Part shown: positions 9,151 to 20,159 of the stretch, piece by piece | How the letters are laid out: each line of letters starts with the position of its first letter | How positions within the stretch are numbered: position 1 is the first letter of the stretch | DNA from: Agarophyton chilense | Lineage: Eukaryota; Rhodophyta; Florideophyceae; Gracilariales; Gracilariaceae | Reading direction: 5' to 3' | DNA: 64,000 nt | Assembly (NCBI GenBank): GCA_030374765.1 | Contig: JARGXX010000068.1 | Location: forward strand, 1,550,001 to 1,614,000 | The notes under the pieces: model-generated | The model's input: only the letters and a program-made list of their open reading frames with translations | Databases searched by the model: none | What the model was told of the DNA's origin: nothing | Position numbers and translations under genes: made by a program

Positions 9151-10557
9151 TTAAGCGGCCTTCGACCGGGTTCCCGGATTGCGTGCACGTAGTGCATCTC
9201 CCTCTGCGCGGGCAAACTGTACGAGTTCAAGGTAGGTCACTTTCGGCTCTTGTTCCCTGTAACGAGCGACAAGAGTCTTGATGGCTGGATCCAAGCCATC
9301 AATGAACATCGTACAGCGTTCCCCAGCGGGGTATACATTACCACAACGGTGGAAAGCCTTATTCAGGCGTACCGAGTAATCGGTCTCGAGCTCGCCGGAG
9401 CGTTGTCGAGTGTCTCGCAAAGCGAGTATCGCCGCTTGTATCGCGGAGTTGGTTGCGTAGGAACGCAGGGGGTACTGCACGGCCTCGGGCCAGTAGGTCA
9501 CACCTCCTTCGGAGGCTCGCGACGAGCCCCGAACAGACAAAAACTGATCTTCAGCGACACCCCTTAGAAAGTAGGGTAGCGCCACGTAGGCTTGCCCTTC
9601 GTTCATTACGAGTATATCGGCTTCCGCTACAAAGCAGTGTAGGAAATCCAAGACCAGAATTGGATCATCCCCAGTAAACGACTGGTTACGAAGTGAAAGC
9701 TGCATCCGCTTGATGCAGTCTTTCACTTTACCCGTGTCACGCGGTGTCCGACCTAAAGAGGAATCTTCTAGCCGGTAATACCGGTAGGACAGGAGTGTCC
9801 TGTACAGAGGGTTGGTGGGCTTCAAGGGTTTGAGGCCCGGATCTCGCCGACCCTTGGGGCGCCACCGGATGGCCCCGTAGGTGGCAGAGGGCCGCTTTGA
9901 GCGGGAAGAGCGCCCATAACGATCCTGTGGGTCATCGCTCACCGACGAATCGGAACTCTCCGAGTCACTCGGTTTACCGTCCGACTCAGATGATGAGTCG
10001 GAAGGGTGTCCGTGCTTACGGTTAGAATCCCAGTTCTTCCGGCTCTTCCGGTTCCGCGACTGGGTCTCTCGATGAGAGACAACCGGTCTAGCCACGTTCG
10101 CGGGCGAGGTTAACGTCCTCTCGACCGACTCAAGTCGGCTTCGGAGACGCTCGAAGCGATTCTCCATACCTTGTGCGGAGGAAGACGGAGCGCAAAAACA
10201 CTCGAGTAGTGTATTGACGTCCGACCGCAATACGCGGATATCCTCGGCTAACTCACTTGTAGGGGGGTTAGCGAGGCTTCCTCGTAAAGAGGTGAACTCC
10301 CTCGAGAGGGTATTGTGAGCAGCCCGCAGGGAGCGGAGCTGCTCTTCCAAGCGTACAATCCGCGCTTGGTCGACCAACCGCGGAGGCGGAGAAACCACCG
10401 TTGCGACGGTCGTTAACCCGGAATCGGGCTGCGGGTCTTCAGTGCCGGTGACCGGTATCTCCCGGGAATCCGGTGTTGGAGCCAGGGCCTGTGGAACATC
10501 AGTGCCCCTGGCATCACCGCTTTGGCGGGAACGGCTGCGTGTTGCAGGAGGCTCCAT
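9151..10557 (-). CDS. gag: E1 Gag (matrix/capsid)
   Basis: I chose the ATG at 10557 (MEPPATRS); an upstream GTG start at 10587 is less likely. The roughly 468-residue product has a disordered Pro/Thr N-terminus, predicted coiled coil at about 61-150 (leucine heptads in RIVRLEEQLRSL), an Arg/Ser then acidic Ser-rich stretch at about 160-225, and a capsid-type region at 250-460. The capsid region is recognisably shared with E3 and the E5 relic: YRYYRLEDSS against YRNYRLADRS, and HRCGNVYPAGE against YRCGNVFSEG. It ends at TAA 9151-9153 with the zinc-knuckle frame continuing in phase. It forms the particle core in retrotransposons. Confidence 0.9.
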   Translation of the reverse strand: MEPPATRSRSRQSGDARGTDVPQALAPTPDSREIPVTGTEDPQPDSGLTTVATVVSPPPRLVDQARIVRLEEQLRSLRAAHNTLSREFTSLRGSLANPPTSELAEDIRVLRSDVNTLLECFCAPSSSAQGMENRFERLRSRLESVERTLTSPANVARPVVSHRETQSRNRKSRKNWDSNRKHGHPSDSSSESDGKPSDSESSDSSVSDDPQDRYGRSSRSKRPSATYGAIRWRPKGRRDPGLKPLKPTNPLYRTLLSYRYYRLEDSSLGRTPRDTGKVKDCIKRMQLSLRNQSFTGDDPILVLDFLHCFVAEADILVMNEGQAYVALPYFLRGVAEDQFLSVRGSSRASEGGVTYWPEAVQYPLRSYATNSAIQAAILALRDTRQRSGELETDYSVRLNKAFHRCGNVYPAGERCTMFIDGLDPAIKTLVARYREQEPKVTYLELVQFARAEGDALRARNPGTRSKAA

Positions 10558-10680
10558 GCTAGGCGGTTTCCTTGGCACTGGCCACACCGTCTCGACGGAA
10601 GAATAGAAAGCAAACCGGTGAGACCGGAGAAAACCCGTTATACGGAAAACAACCTCAGAGAGGACACAAGCGGTCTTGAC

Positions 10681-10698
10681 TTCTAAGTCGGGAGACCA
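10681..10698 (-). promoter_or_regulatory. E1 primer binding site
   Basis: The minus strand reads TGGTCTCCCGACTTAGAA, starting 3 bp inside the 5' LTR. It begins with TGG, as expected for pairing with a tRNA CCA end. E3 has the identical 18 bases, and E2 and E5 have mutated versions. The tRNA itself cannot be named from this window. Confidence 0.85.
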
Positions 10699-10701
10699 AT
10701 T

Positions 10702-11563
10702 TGTAGGACAATGCCCCCAAGGGGGAAAACCTACGAAGACGTCCAGATCTTCCTCTCACCAGGTAACCGGCGCGGTAGAGCCCTCCCAGGGATCGGCGCG
10801 CAATGCCGGGTGTAAGCCGGAGCCGAACCGTCGCGACGGCGCAGGGAGGCTGAAAGAAGCCGAGAATATCCGCTGGAGCGGTGCTTGCGTATCCTCTGAG
10901 GAGGCAAAACCCAGGAGAGTGGCGAGCACGACAAGTGTCAGTGCGAGCCGCAAGAGCGGGAATTGCCCAATGAAGGGGAGGAAAAGGGAAGGAAAATGGG
11001 AACGGAGGCAAGAGGGCGAGGTTGACCACGAGTCGCAAGAGGAAACTCGGGAATAGCCGGCACTGCCGGGTGTAGCAAACCGTATACACGGGCGGAACCA
11101 CGAAAGTGGGAATAGATACCCAACACACGAAGGCTGCTTGAACGTCCAAGGGGGTTGGGAAGCCGTGCACCACGGGAAATCCCTCCGTAAGGAGTTGTAT
11201 ATCCGCGCAGGCGGTTCGACCCAGAGCCAAGATCTGGAAGACCAAGATCACCCTTGTTGGGGAGACTTTACTGGACCGGCGGCCGCGAGGCCGGCGGCCT
11301 AAGTACTGTAGTCACCGTAGAATAGAATAAATAAAGTCTATCCTAAATAGCTAAATGTCCGTCTAACAAAGGGGCCAATCTGGCGGCCACGTGTCGCGCG
11401 GGCGCTGCGGCCACGTGTATGGCACCCGGTCCCGCCGGTGCATCACCGGCGTTCCGGTAACGCCGTGAAAACGGATTACTCCTACTCATAACGAGGTTGC
11501 ACGCCGGAGGCTCCGGAAAAAACTTAAGTCCCCAAAAACCTCCCTGGAGGACGTTGCTCTTCA
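10702..11563 (-). repeat. E1 5' LTR
   Basis: 862 bp, about 98 percent identical to 1437-2298 by my count. It drives the sense transcript leftward. The TATA-like core is at 11080-11095 on the minus strand. The right edge CTTCA is followed by the target duplication AAAAC and then immediately by the left LTR of E2 (TGTCG). Confidence 0.95.
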
Positions 11564-11568
11564 AAAAC

Positions 11569-12192
11569 TGTCGAACACCTCTCGGGTCTGCTACTGTCTT
11601 GTCTCTGGATCGTGGTGACGCTCAACCTTATGGAGCGTGGTGACGCTCCATATTAGAAGGTAAACGTAATAAACCTCGATGGTAACAGGGCACCTTGAAA
11701 ACCCGCAAGGGCAAACGGCAGGGCAATTAGCCTGTAACGTGTAGGTGAACGATGGTAGGCGTCGACGCGCGGTAAAACCTATGTAGTAGTTGAGAAACAA
11801 TGAACAAAAAGGTATAGTTGTGACCCAAGTGGTGCCTGCCTTTATCAGACTAGGGTGGAGGAGGTGCAGTTCCCTATATGCAGTGGACTGCACTCTCCAG
11901 ATCACCCCGGAGGTGCCAGCAAGGCACGGTCTCTGACCTAGTGTCAGAGACCTGGCCAGCACTGGCTACAGTGCCCGGTGGCCACTCCACTACTGTACTA
12001 AAATAATTACAATTACAATTACTAACAATCACTCAACCAGAAGGTACATGTCCACACTACACGTGGCTGACAACACCTAGGTGGTAGCTCGCCTGGAGCT
12101 GCGTGTCCGATGGTCCCTCGGATCCATCACCTACAAGATCAGTGTAGTATATCGACAACCTCAAAGGTCAAACCTTCTGCAACTATACGACA
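11569..12192 (-). repeat. E2 left LTR
   Basis: 624 bp, TGTCG...CGACA. It shares long collinear stretches with the right LTR, for example GGAGGTGCAGTTCCC, TAGTGTCA and CTATACGACAG. A short direct repeat CGTGGTGACGCTC occurs twice near 11613-11645. The bases just to its right (12193-12206) are pyrimidine-rich, giving the purine tract GCAGGAAAGGGATC on the minus strand as expected beside a 3' LTR. Confidence 0.75.
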
Positions 12193-13353
12193 GATCCCTT
12201 TCCTGCCCGTGAGGCACGCCCCGTGTCTCCTTTCATCAACCCATAGAGGTGTTGCGAGCGACAGCGGCGCGGGCATCGGGGTGGTGTCTGCGCGCGGCGC
12301 GCCATCTCTTGAGGTTCAGAACTCGGCGCCAGAATCGGTTGAGGACGGCGCGCGGCGACGTCGGCGCACAAATTGAGCGACAACCATTCAGGAAGGGACT
12401 ATCATGAGGGCGATGCAGTGTAACTAGCGCGCTCGCGGTCACCGTTTCGGTAATGGCCCTGCTTGCTTGCGATTTTGCTTCCGCATAGCCGCCCAGCCTA
12501 ACCAAGTTGGTGTCTCACCTTTTCCTGGTTACTCAAACCTCAATTCCTTCCTAGGTCCCTGCGCAGCGCCATCCCACCTTGTCGTTCCTACGGCTCGACA
12601 ACCCTTAACGTAGTGCTGCCCTTAATTGGCGGCGTCGCGACCGTAACCGTGCTGTCCCGCTTTTCCCTGAAGATTCCCTGGCTTCCCGACCTTTCATGTT
12701 TCGTCTACCTTGTAAGGATTGATTCGTGGTGCCGGTGGGGTCTGACCCTGCGTCGATACAACCATTGAGGTGTAGGCCTGGGTCCTTGGTGGAAGCTTCC
12801 GGTTGTGAGACCTTATTGGTGTTGAGCGGCTCCGTCAGTAAATACGCGACCTTTTTCCGGTTTTGCATTCCGGTTTACCCTCAAGGCACTGAGAGGATCG
12901 CGCCGCCTCCGCGCACGCGTTCGAACCCATTCGGTACCACGTCGGTGCACCTCGCGCCGCATCGTGGATTCGTCACCGATACCTCGGAGGGGTGGGTCTT
13001 CCCCACAAGCAGCACCAGCGCTCGAGAGACGTGAGATTCCGGTTACCATTGAGGTTGAAGAAGTCGGAGATTCCGAGGGGATTGATACCCCTGCAGTTAG
13101 GCCTTTAAGGTCGGATTGGTGCAGTTCCACGATACGTCAAAAGTCTGGACCCGCTCGCGACCGCACGCTGGCCACTGTTGTACCCGAAATGTCAGTGTCG
13201 GTACTATTGGAAAGTTTGGATCCGTTGGCCGTCTCCTCAGAGCGGACAGAGGAGGCTCTACTTCAGAACGATGAATACCCGCTGGTGTTCACCGCGGCGG
13301 TGGAGGTCGATTTATCACCTCGTTCGTCGGGTCGAGCTACGGCCTTCCCAACC
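12193..13353. other. E2 region between LTR and antisense ORF
   Basis: About 1.16 kb of GC-rich DNA. The reading frame of the antisense ORF is already open from 12964 (GTG), but no ATG occurs before about 13189. The rest shows no recognised coding sequence and may serve as leader or promoter for the antisense gene. Confidence 0.4.
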
Positions 13354-14049
13354 ATGTCAGGTAGCGGCCCATCTCGTGGCCGTGGACGCGATGGTATTAC
13401 CAAGAGGGTGACTCGCTCGACTTCTCGAACGCCTACCAACATTGGGTTTCGCAGCATGCCTGTCCCTGGGACTCAGTTCTCCCCTGGGACTACGGCTGAC
13501 CCGCACCAACGGAGTCGTGGACTTCCTTCAACGACCCAAACCAATTGGGCTTATAATCTCGCGTTCGGTGCGGCGAACCGGACGACGAGTCAGTATGGAC
13601 CTTTTGGTATTACCTTCGACCAGGTGACGAACAATGACCTGTTGAAGCACGATTGGCCTGTGGTGGTGGTGAATTCGTCACTGCCGGCAGCTCTTACCAG
13701 ACCACAATTGGATACCTACTTGGGTTTGTCCCGTTGGGACTGCGAGCGCCTTCGCTCCGTTCCATTGCTTTTGAAGAAACGGGACCAAGAGTCTCAACCT
13801 CGTCAGGGTCAACTGAAATGTTACCAGAGTCGGCAGCGTCATACACCTTTCAGGTATTTCATCCCGCCGATATATCCGAGCGACCTACCGTATGTGCGCA
13901 TCGAACCGGAGCTGGATTATTACCGTCGATTGGTGGTGCAAGTGTGCCAGTACCCGTCTATTCTGGAGACTTACCTTCCGGTTTCACCTGACTTGGTTTA
14001 TTTTGTCGACCAGTTTGATTGGGTATCATCCCCTCTTTCACAAAGTTAA
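13354..14049 (+). pseudogene. E2 antisense ORF, homologue of the E1 antisense ORF
   Basis: The start at ATG 13354 (context ACCATGTC) matches the second ATG of the E1 ORF. IGFRSMPVPG here resembles TGFRSAPHPG there. Further matches are RWDCERLRSVPLLLKKR to DWRNRIAIPVHHMLRRR, and PELDYYRRL to GEMSYCDRL. The frame ends at 14049 after about 231 residues (361 codons if counted from 12964). A later piece, FIYFNSWEG, occurs near 14115 in another frame and corresponds to FIYFDPWDY of E1, so the gene once ran further and is now truncated. It lies on the strand opposite E2 gag-pol. Function unknown. Confidence 0.6.
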
Positions 14050-14140
14050 CGTGACACCGGTGGCCAAGCCCAAGACCTGTTAGCAGGGCGTCGAACTCCG
14101 CTCGCGAGTAACTTCATATACTTCAACTCTTGGGAGGGGA

Positions 14141-15874
14141 ATGTAGTATTCTACTACTTCGGCGTTCCGATGGGTTCTTTGTCGCAAAGTTGCGTTTGGA
14201 ACTCATTACTGAGTGGCCTGGTCAGTGCTGGGATAAAAAGCGACACACCGCGTAGGATGCCAGGAGGCAAGGTACATTGTTGGGACACGTGGTATCACGA
14301 GTGGAGTGGCTTGCAACGGCGCATGTAGTGGAGATCCACGTGGCTGGTTTTACTACCCTTTGTAGATGTAAGTCCATTAGGGACCATACCCATACAGTGG
14401 TTTGGCTAAGTGGCTGACCACTGGGTATTATTTATATATTTATTTGGGCATTCACCCTGGTACACAGTATATAGTGTACCAGAGGTGAGCGCCGACTCCA
14501 AGTAAAAGAGACAACATGGGCATCATGATTATTCTGTTCCTCGCTTAGGATTCCTTAACCGGAGATCCGGACGAGCTATAATAGATAGTCCGCCCCCAAC
14601 CAATTCACGATCCGTCGCGTACCTACGTTCCATCAATGTTTTACAGTTGCACTGTTCACCCTCGCTGGCGAGTAGTGGCCTTACACCCCAATTCCAGCTC
14701 GCTGGTGTTGTAGCTCTACCACCCCTTTTACTTCGCCGCAAGCGGCCCATCGGCAGTCCGAACGCTGTCGCAGGTGTCTACTCTCTCCGTTAGAGCGGAT
14801 ACTACAGGGAATGAGGTTTCTTCAGAGAAAGCTAATGAACTGTGGTTTGCTGCCAGGTGTATCCCTGAGGAAGATTCGTCCCGTTTCATTGATGCATAGT
14901 ATTATTTTAACGTCTACAGTGACGACCAGATGTTGAAAAATGAACCCAACTATGCGATGGTGTTCGCTGAGGCAATTTAATCCCACGTTATGGATCAGCA
15001 ACCCAAGAGAGGGAACGATGTGGTGTCATATAGGTACGTCGATAAACTTGTGGGGCTGCTTCTGGCGTGACTGATGGTACTGATCTTGCAGCTCTACCAG
15101 TAGGCCTCCCGGATTGGGGTGCAACAGTTCCATGCGTTGCAAGTGCCAGTCCGTTGTTGTAGTATCCGCTCTAACGGAGAGAGCAGACACCTGCGACAGC
15201 GTTCGGACTGCCGATGGGTCGCTTGCAGCGAAGTAAAAGGGGTGGTAGAGCTACAACACCAGCGAGCTGGAATTGGGGTGTAAGGCCACTACTCTCCAGC
15301 GAGGGTGAACAGTGCAACTGTAAAACGTTGATGGAACGTAGGTACGAGACGGCTCGTGAAAGGGTTGGGGGCTGACTATCTACTATAGCTCGTCCGGATC
15401 TCCGGTTAAGGAATCCTAGGCGAGGAACAGAATAGTCATGATGCCCATGTTGTCTCCTTTACTTGGAGTCGGCGCTCACCTCTGGTACACTATATGCTTT
15501 GTACCAGGGTGAGTGCCCAAATAAATATATAAATAATACCCAGTGGTGAGCCACTTAGCCAAACCACTGTATGGGTATGGTCCCTAATGGACGTCTAGCT
15601 ACAAAGAGTAGTAAAGCCCTCCACGTGGATCGCCACTACATGCGCAGTTGCCAATATGGTATTCCCCTAGGAAGGGTCGCAACTATGCGCGCGCCGTGGT
15701 AAGCCACTCGACCCATGACGCCACGTATTCCACTAAGACAATCTGCCTCTATGCATCCTATGCGGGATGCCGTTTCATATCACAATGCTAATGATAACAC
15801 TCACTCATGAGTTCCAACTGCGACTTCGCGAAAACCAAACCTATCGGATTCCCCGACGTAGTAGAATACTACAT
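14141..15874. repeat. Large imperfect inverted repeat (arms about 670 and 715 bp)
   Basis: Left arm 14141-14806 is repeated in reverse complement as 15158-15874, with a loop of about 350 bp. Examples are GTTAGAGCGGATACTACA against TGTAGTATCCGCTCTAAC, and matching ATGGGCATCATGA blocks. The right arm has an extra segment near 15655-15690. The arms differ at scattered sites only. A nested palindrome lies at about 14459-14482 around GTATAC. A transcript would fold into a very long hairpin. Confidence 0.85.
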
Positions 15875-16688
15875 TTGTGTCCGACGAGCGTTGTCTCCCA
15901 TTTTCTTTGCGAAGTGGGTCTGGGTACTAGGGTTGCTACTGATATCGTTGCGGACATGCGCTCGGCTTTGATTTCCGACCTCCCCGGAAGCCATTCAGAT
16001 TGTGGCCATCTCATTCCGTAATGAAGTCATAGTGCCCAAAAGGTTATAAAGCTTTCTGATGTATGGTAGTTTTCGAATTCTATAAACAATATCGATATAC
16101 TCAAGTAAATTACGATTGGCTTGTGCATTCTTCTTTCTTCTTATTTCAAAAATTATAAAATAAATCTATCTTCTGTCTTCTTCACTCTTTTACTACTCTT
16201 TCACCACGATAGTTGAACTATCTCACCTGGGCGTGAACGGTCGTCACAGGAATCCCAGTCCGTGTTCGGCGGTGATATAAAACAACTCTTCCATTTGAGA
16301 GAGGCTGAATAGGTGCATCCGAGTCGGCATCGGGACTATAGCTGTATCAATGGATAAGGTACTTTTCTTAATCATCCGGATGGTATGATTGTATCATTAT
16401 GTTGTCGATAACGAATTCCTGCCCGTAACTCTTCTGGATGGGCCGTGTGTGTGCTGCAAACCCATTTCCAGGATACGGCTCTGAGTCGCGCTTGATGGGT
16501 TAACTTGCTAATCTCCGTCCGAACGAACTGGAAGTCAAAAGAATAGGCTTTTGAGCAAGTTTGCGTCGTGCACCCGGGAGTTGATTGTCTTGGACGCTGA
16601 TTTGTCTATCTCCCGAGGTCGGAAATATATGACGTGCGCTATCCAAGTGATGGCTGAGAGCGCTCTGTGCATTGGAATGTTCCGATTC
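15875..16688. other. E2 interior, no gene recognised
   Basis: Between the inverted repeat and the solo LTR. The only ORFs are short and overlap on both strands. I see no conserved motif. It is probably decayed retroelement sequence. Confidence 0.4.
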
Positions 16689-16693
16689 CTCAC

Positions 16694-17127
16694 TGTAAAG
16701 GAGCAACGATAACGGTTGAGCCCTGTATGCCGCCGGGGCTTGAGGTATATGACAGACGAAACGTGGACGGGCAGACCTCAGCTGGACTCATTTAGATTTA
16801 ATTAGTGTAATAGATTAGCAATACAGAGCCAGGGAGATCCCAGCGCCTTGCTATTGTTGTTTACGTGGCTCGAGAGACGCTTCTCTCTTAGAGTTAGGTA
16901 GGCACCGTTAGGATACTAATTTAACCCCTTGAATACATTAGTTCTACCAATTGGTCTTCAAGCCGTCTTTTCCATAGCTCCAACCTGTAGGACTACGCAG
17001 TAAACACCAGCCCGTTGCACAAAGTACTCTGGGAGTGCCGCCGACAAGGATTCGAACCTTAGGACCCGCTCTACTATGCTCCCACCGATTGAGACCAGTA
17101 CGCTGACCTACTAGTCATTGCGTTACA
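16694..17127 (+). mobile_element. Solo LTR of the E3 family
   Basis: 434 bp matching the E3 LTRs in the same orientation: start TGTAAAGGAGC against TGTGAAGGAGC, end CGTTACA. A perfect 5-bp target duplication CTCAC flanks it (16689-16693, 17128-17132). No internal sequence remains, so the full element was lost by LTR-LTR recombination. It contains the antisense tRNA-like fragment with B box at 17048-17058. Confidence 0.92.
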
Positions 17128-17132
17128 CTCAC

Positions 17133-17819
17133 ATGAAATCTTTCGCGGCAGCGATGTCCGTGAGTTCGACCGCTTCTGCCAAAAAGTACCGTTCCCAACG
17201 TTTTTCGGAAGTCTGGATGTCTTTTCAATAAAGGGCCGAGACTGTCGGTAAATTGTTTGTTCATTCTTATTATTAGCGCGGTGGGGTACTTCTTTGATGG
17301 CTTTCAAGTCACTTGTCAGTGAATACATTCCGCTTACAGCGTGTGACTAGCCCGCCACTGGACTTTCCTTAGCGATGTTTTCAAGGTCTATGTTAATATC
17401 TTCCTCTGTAGAGATACCAGATCTCAGAAGGAACAGGAAAAGAGAACTGTGGTTTTTTGAGTGATGACCGACAAAGTCGAGCAGCAAGTAGAATTTACAG
17501 TTCTTTTGACGCTTGCTGGGACCAGCAGAACAAGCCATAAGCTTCAGCTTCTGGTCATCTGTGTAGTTGGAGGATGAAAAATGACAACAGAAAGAAACCA
17601 CTTTGGTCTCTACGTCTGTAATCGGTTCACTTGCGATTACTCCGGGTTCATTCCCCTGAAATAACGCGGCGTACTATTCTAGTGCTGATTTCTCTGGATA
17701 TGATCCTGAAATAACAATCTCAGATGGAGCATGCGACGAGTACTACGAGTCGCCAGCTCTGACCTAACGAACACCTACTCTACAAATCTCTTCTAGCTTC
17801 CTCGACATCCTCCGAATCC
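17133..17819. other. No gene recognised (possible E5 3' region)
   Basis: About 690 bp with only short unsupported ORFs. The left LTR of the E5 relic should lie in or near this stretch, but I could not find a copy of the sequence that follows the E5 primer site. Confidence 0.35.
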
Positions 17820-18099
17820 TCAGGGGAGGCGGCGGGGGGCGGTTAGGACCATCAACCGGCTACGGTAGAAACCACGTGGCGGCGTGAGAAAGGGATCCAT
17901 CTGGAAAGCTTTCAACGAAAGCGGTAAATCAGAGAGTCCTCTTGTAGAGTGTGACAGGAGTGAAGGTCTTGTAGCCACTGAAGTGGGCTCGAAGCCAATG
18001 AGGTACGCCGCGGAACAATATCCACTGCAGTGAGATATGCACAACTGGCGGGAACCCTTTTAAGAGCGATGTTGAGGCTATAAGAACGCGTTCACGGTA

Positions 18100-19500
18100 G
18101 ATGAGCTCTTTAGCGTCGTCCGTCTCTACCATAATGGCATAGTCGCTAACAGACATAATCTATAAGGTCCCTATGCGATAGGCGAGAGCTGGCGGCTCTT
18201 CTTCTTATCAGGGTTCTGATACTTCTTACGGATGAAGACGTAGTCACCCGACTTGAACGTTTGCGCTGTGTACCGCAAGAGACTGTCCAAATCACGCTTG
18301 TATGATTGCGCATGAGCCATTGAGCTGAAAGCCAATAGAATCAATTCTGTCAGCCACTAATTCTACTTGTGGCGGTAATATTTCTGAGAAGGTCTTCTTT
18401 AGCATAGGCTAGAATGCCACCGCGATAGTGGGAAAAGGGCGGGACAAAACTAATCTGAATGGATTCAATTCAATTGTACGGCGCACTGGCGTATTGTAGG
18501 CGATTGTGAACGTGTCAGTAAACACATTCCAACGTTTTGGGCGATCTTCTACGTACGAAAGGATAGATGCGAGTAGCACTAGATTAAACACTTTGTTTTT
18601 GCTATTTCCCTGCGAATGGTTGGTAGTTATGAAGGGATTACTGATATCGAGAATCTGAAACCAGTTCTCCAAGATTCTCGATGCCAAGGGTTTTCCACTT
18701 TAGGACAGAAGATAAACGAGTGGGCCCTACATAAATAATCAGTAGGTTACAAAAGCCTTTGCAACCGTGAAAGCGGGTATCTACTTTCAAGATACAGTCC
18801 AAACTATCTTTGAAAAACGATCCGTAATAACGAGTACTAATTTTTTCCCACGTCCAGTTTTTTGTAGCGGGCTGAGAGTGTTGATTTTCAAAGACTCTAA
18901 AGGAGCTCTGGCAGGGTAAAGATTCTACTTCGTTTAATTTTTACGTAGTTTCACTCGATTCTTACCACATTCCGTGCAACACCGCACTGTTGCGTAGCAA
19001 TCCACAGCCATTGCTGGCCAAACATCTTTCGTAAAGTGAGGTAGAGCTTCCGTGTACCAGCGCATCTACCTTTTTTCGCTGAACGCGACAAATGCAAACC
19101 TTTTAGACTGTAGAGTAAACGAATCCACTACTTTTTGGCATGACCGCATCGTTTTTCCGATGTCCTCATTGCCGTTTATCTCGAGAAGAAGTGGTGCGCC
19201 AACGTTAAGACGGGTGCGTATCTTGGTACAAAAAGACTCGCCTGATTGTTCTCTAACCATCTTCTTCCGAGGTTTCGGAACGAAATTTCTTCGGGAGGGC
19301 TTTTCAGTTTCGTCAGTGACCAGTAATGTGTCCCATTCAGCATCTAATTTACGATCTTCAGACCATTTATCATGTATCCAATCGCGTTTATACGGTGCTT
19401 GGTCACCTTGGCTGAAGGAACTTGTATTCTGGTCACCGGCAACCAGAGCTTCTCCATTCGTGGGTACACGTGATAGAGCGCCCACTTGCACGTTTCGCAT
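18100..19500 (-). pseudogene. E5 RNase H end and integrase relic
   Basis: VGALSRVPTNGEAL near 19.45 kb corresponds to QADALSRLPTIGEAL of E1, fixing the RNase H terminus. Downstream come the integrase finger cysteines in CCTECGKNR (about 18.97 kb), the core strand LVLVITDRFSKIV, the AYNTPVRRT stretch (18.5 kb), and the C-terminal GDYVFIRKKY with an ERVLIAS-type tail (18.25-18.06 kb). This shows that E1's close relatives carried integrase at exactly the point where E1 stops. Numerous stops exclude function. Confidence 0.75.
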
Positions 19501-20159
19501 GCTTTTCTTGTAGATCGCTTCGAAGTCCTATTCAGCTACGCGGAGTCTTCAGCGCATTAAGTGGCCTGAATTATCAGAGACGGTTCAAAGCCATCTTAAA
19601 GAAAAGTGATCTTTATAAACAACAAAATGCATGTCTATGAAAAAGAGGCGAAGAATAGAGAGGGCCCACACGATGGCGACATTATTTCTCCGACAGGGAG
19701 TAGTTATGATTGTGGACATTCAGCGAACCTGACCAATACCCAGAGGGTTTCCGTTCAGCTTCGGTATTTGTTTATAATAGAGCACAGCTTAGTTGGTAGT
19801 CACTCGCATGTGTGCCAATTTCAAATGGTATTCCGGGTTTCGGCAACGATAAGGTTACAGTTTACGTGATGGCATCACTTAGATAATTTAATTCCTACGT
19901 CCGGGCAGACGTTAAGGGTTCAAACTTCGGTTGTTAACCTTTCCGGAAAGGCCCTTTTAAAGGCTCGGCGATGTCTGCACAGTTCGGTATAACTCGTCGG
20001 TTCACGCTGATCGATTCTATAAAGGAGCGTTTTCGTTTCTGAGTGGGAGGATCTTTCGATGGACGAAACTATTTCGCTCCCGTTTTTTCGATCATTACCT
20101 GTCCAAGAAGGATAATGTAACCAAGATACTGTTCATTTTCTGTGAAGAAGTTACATTTA

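Larger units (their letters stand above)
1437..11563 (-). mobile_element. E1: young chromodomain Ty3/gypsy LTR retrotransposon lacking integrase
   Basis: Two 862-bp LTRs (1437-2298 and 10702-11563) begin TG and end CA. AAAAC is duplicated on both sides (1432-1436, 11564-11568). I count about 16 mismatches and no indels between the LTRs, so the insertion is fairly recent. Read on the minus strand the order is LTR, primer site, gag, zinc-knuckle ORF, protease-RT-RNase H, basic linker plus chromodomain, then an ORF on the opposite strand, polypurine tract, LTR. Every coding block is open over long stretches, but no integrase zinc finger or DDE core is present anywhere inside. The element landed directly beside the left LTR of E2. 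Confidence 0.93.

Noticed and set aside
14801..15170. Possible CRISPR-like or tandem repeat at the inverted repeat centre
   Set aside because: Only two copies in opposite orientation; it is the inner edge of the long palindrome.
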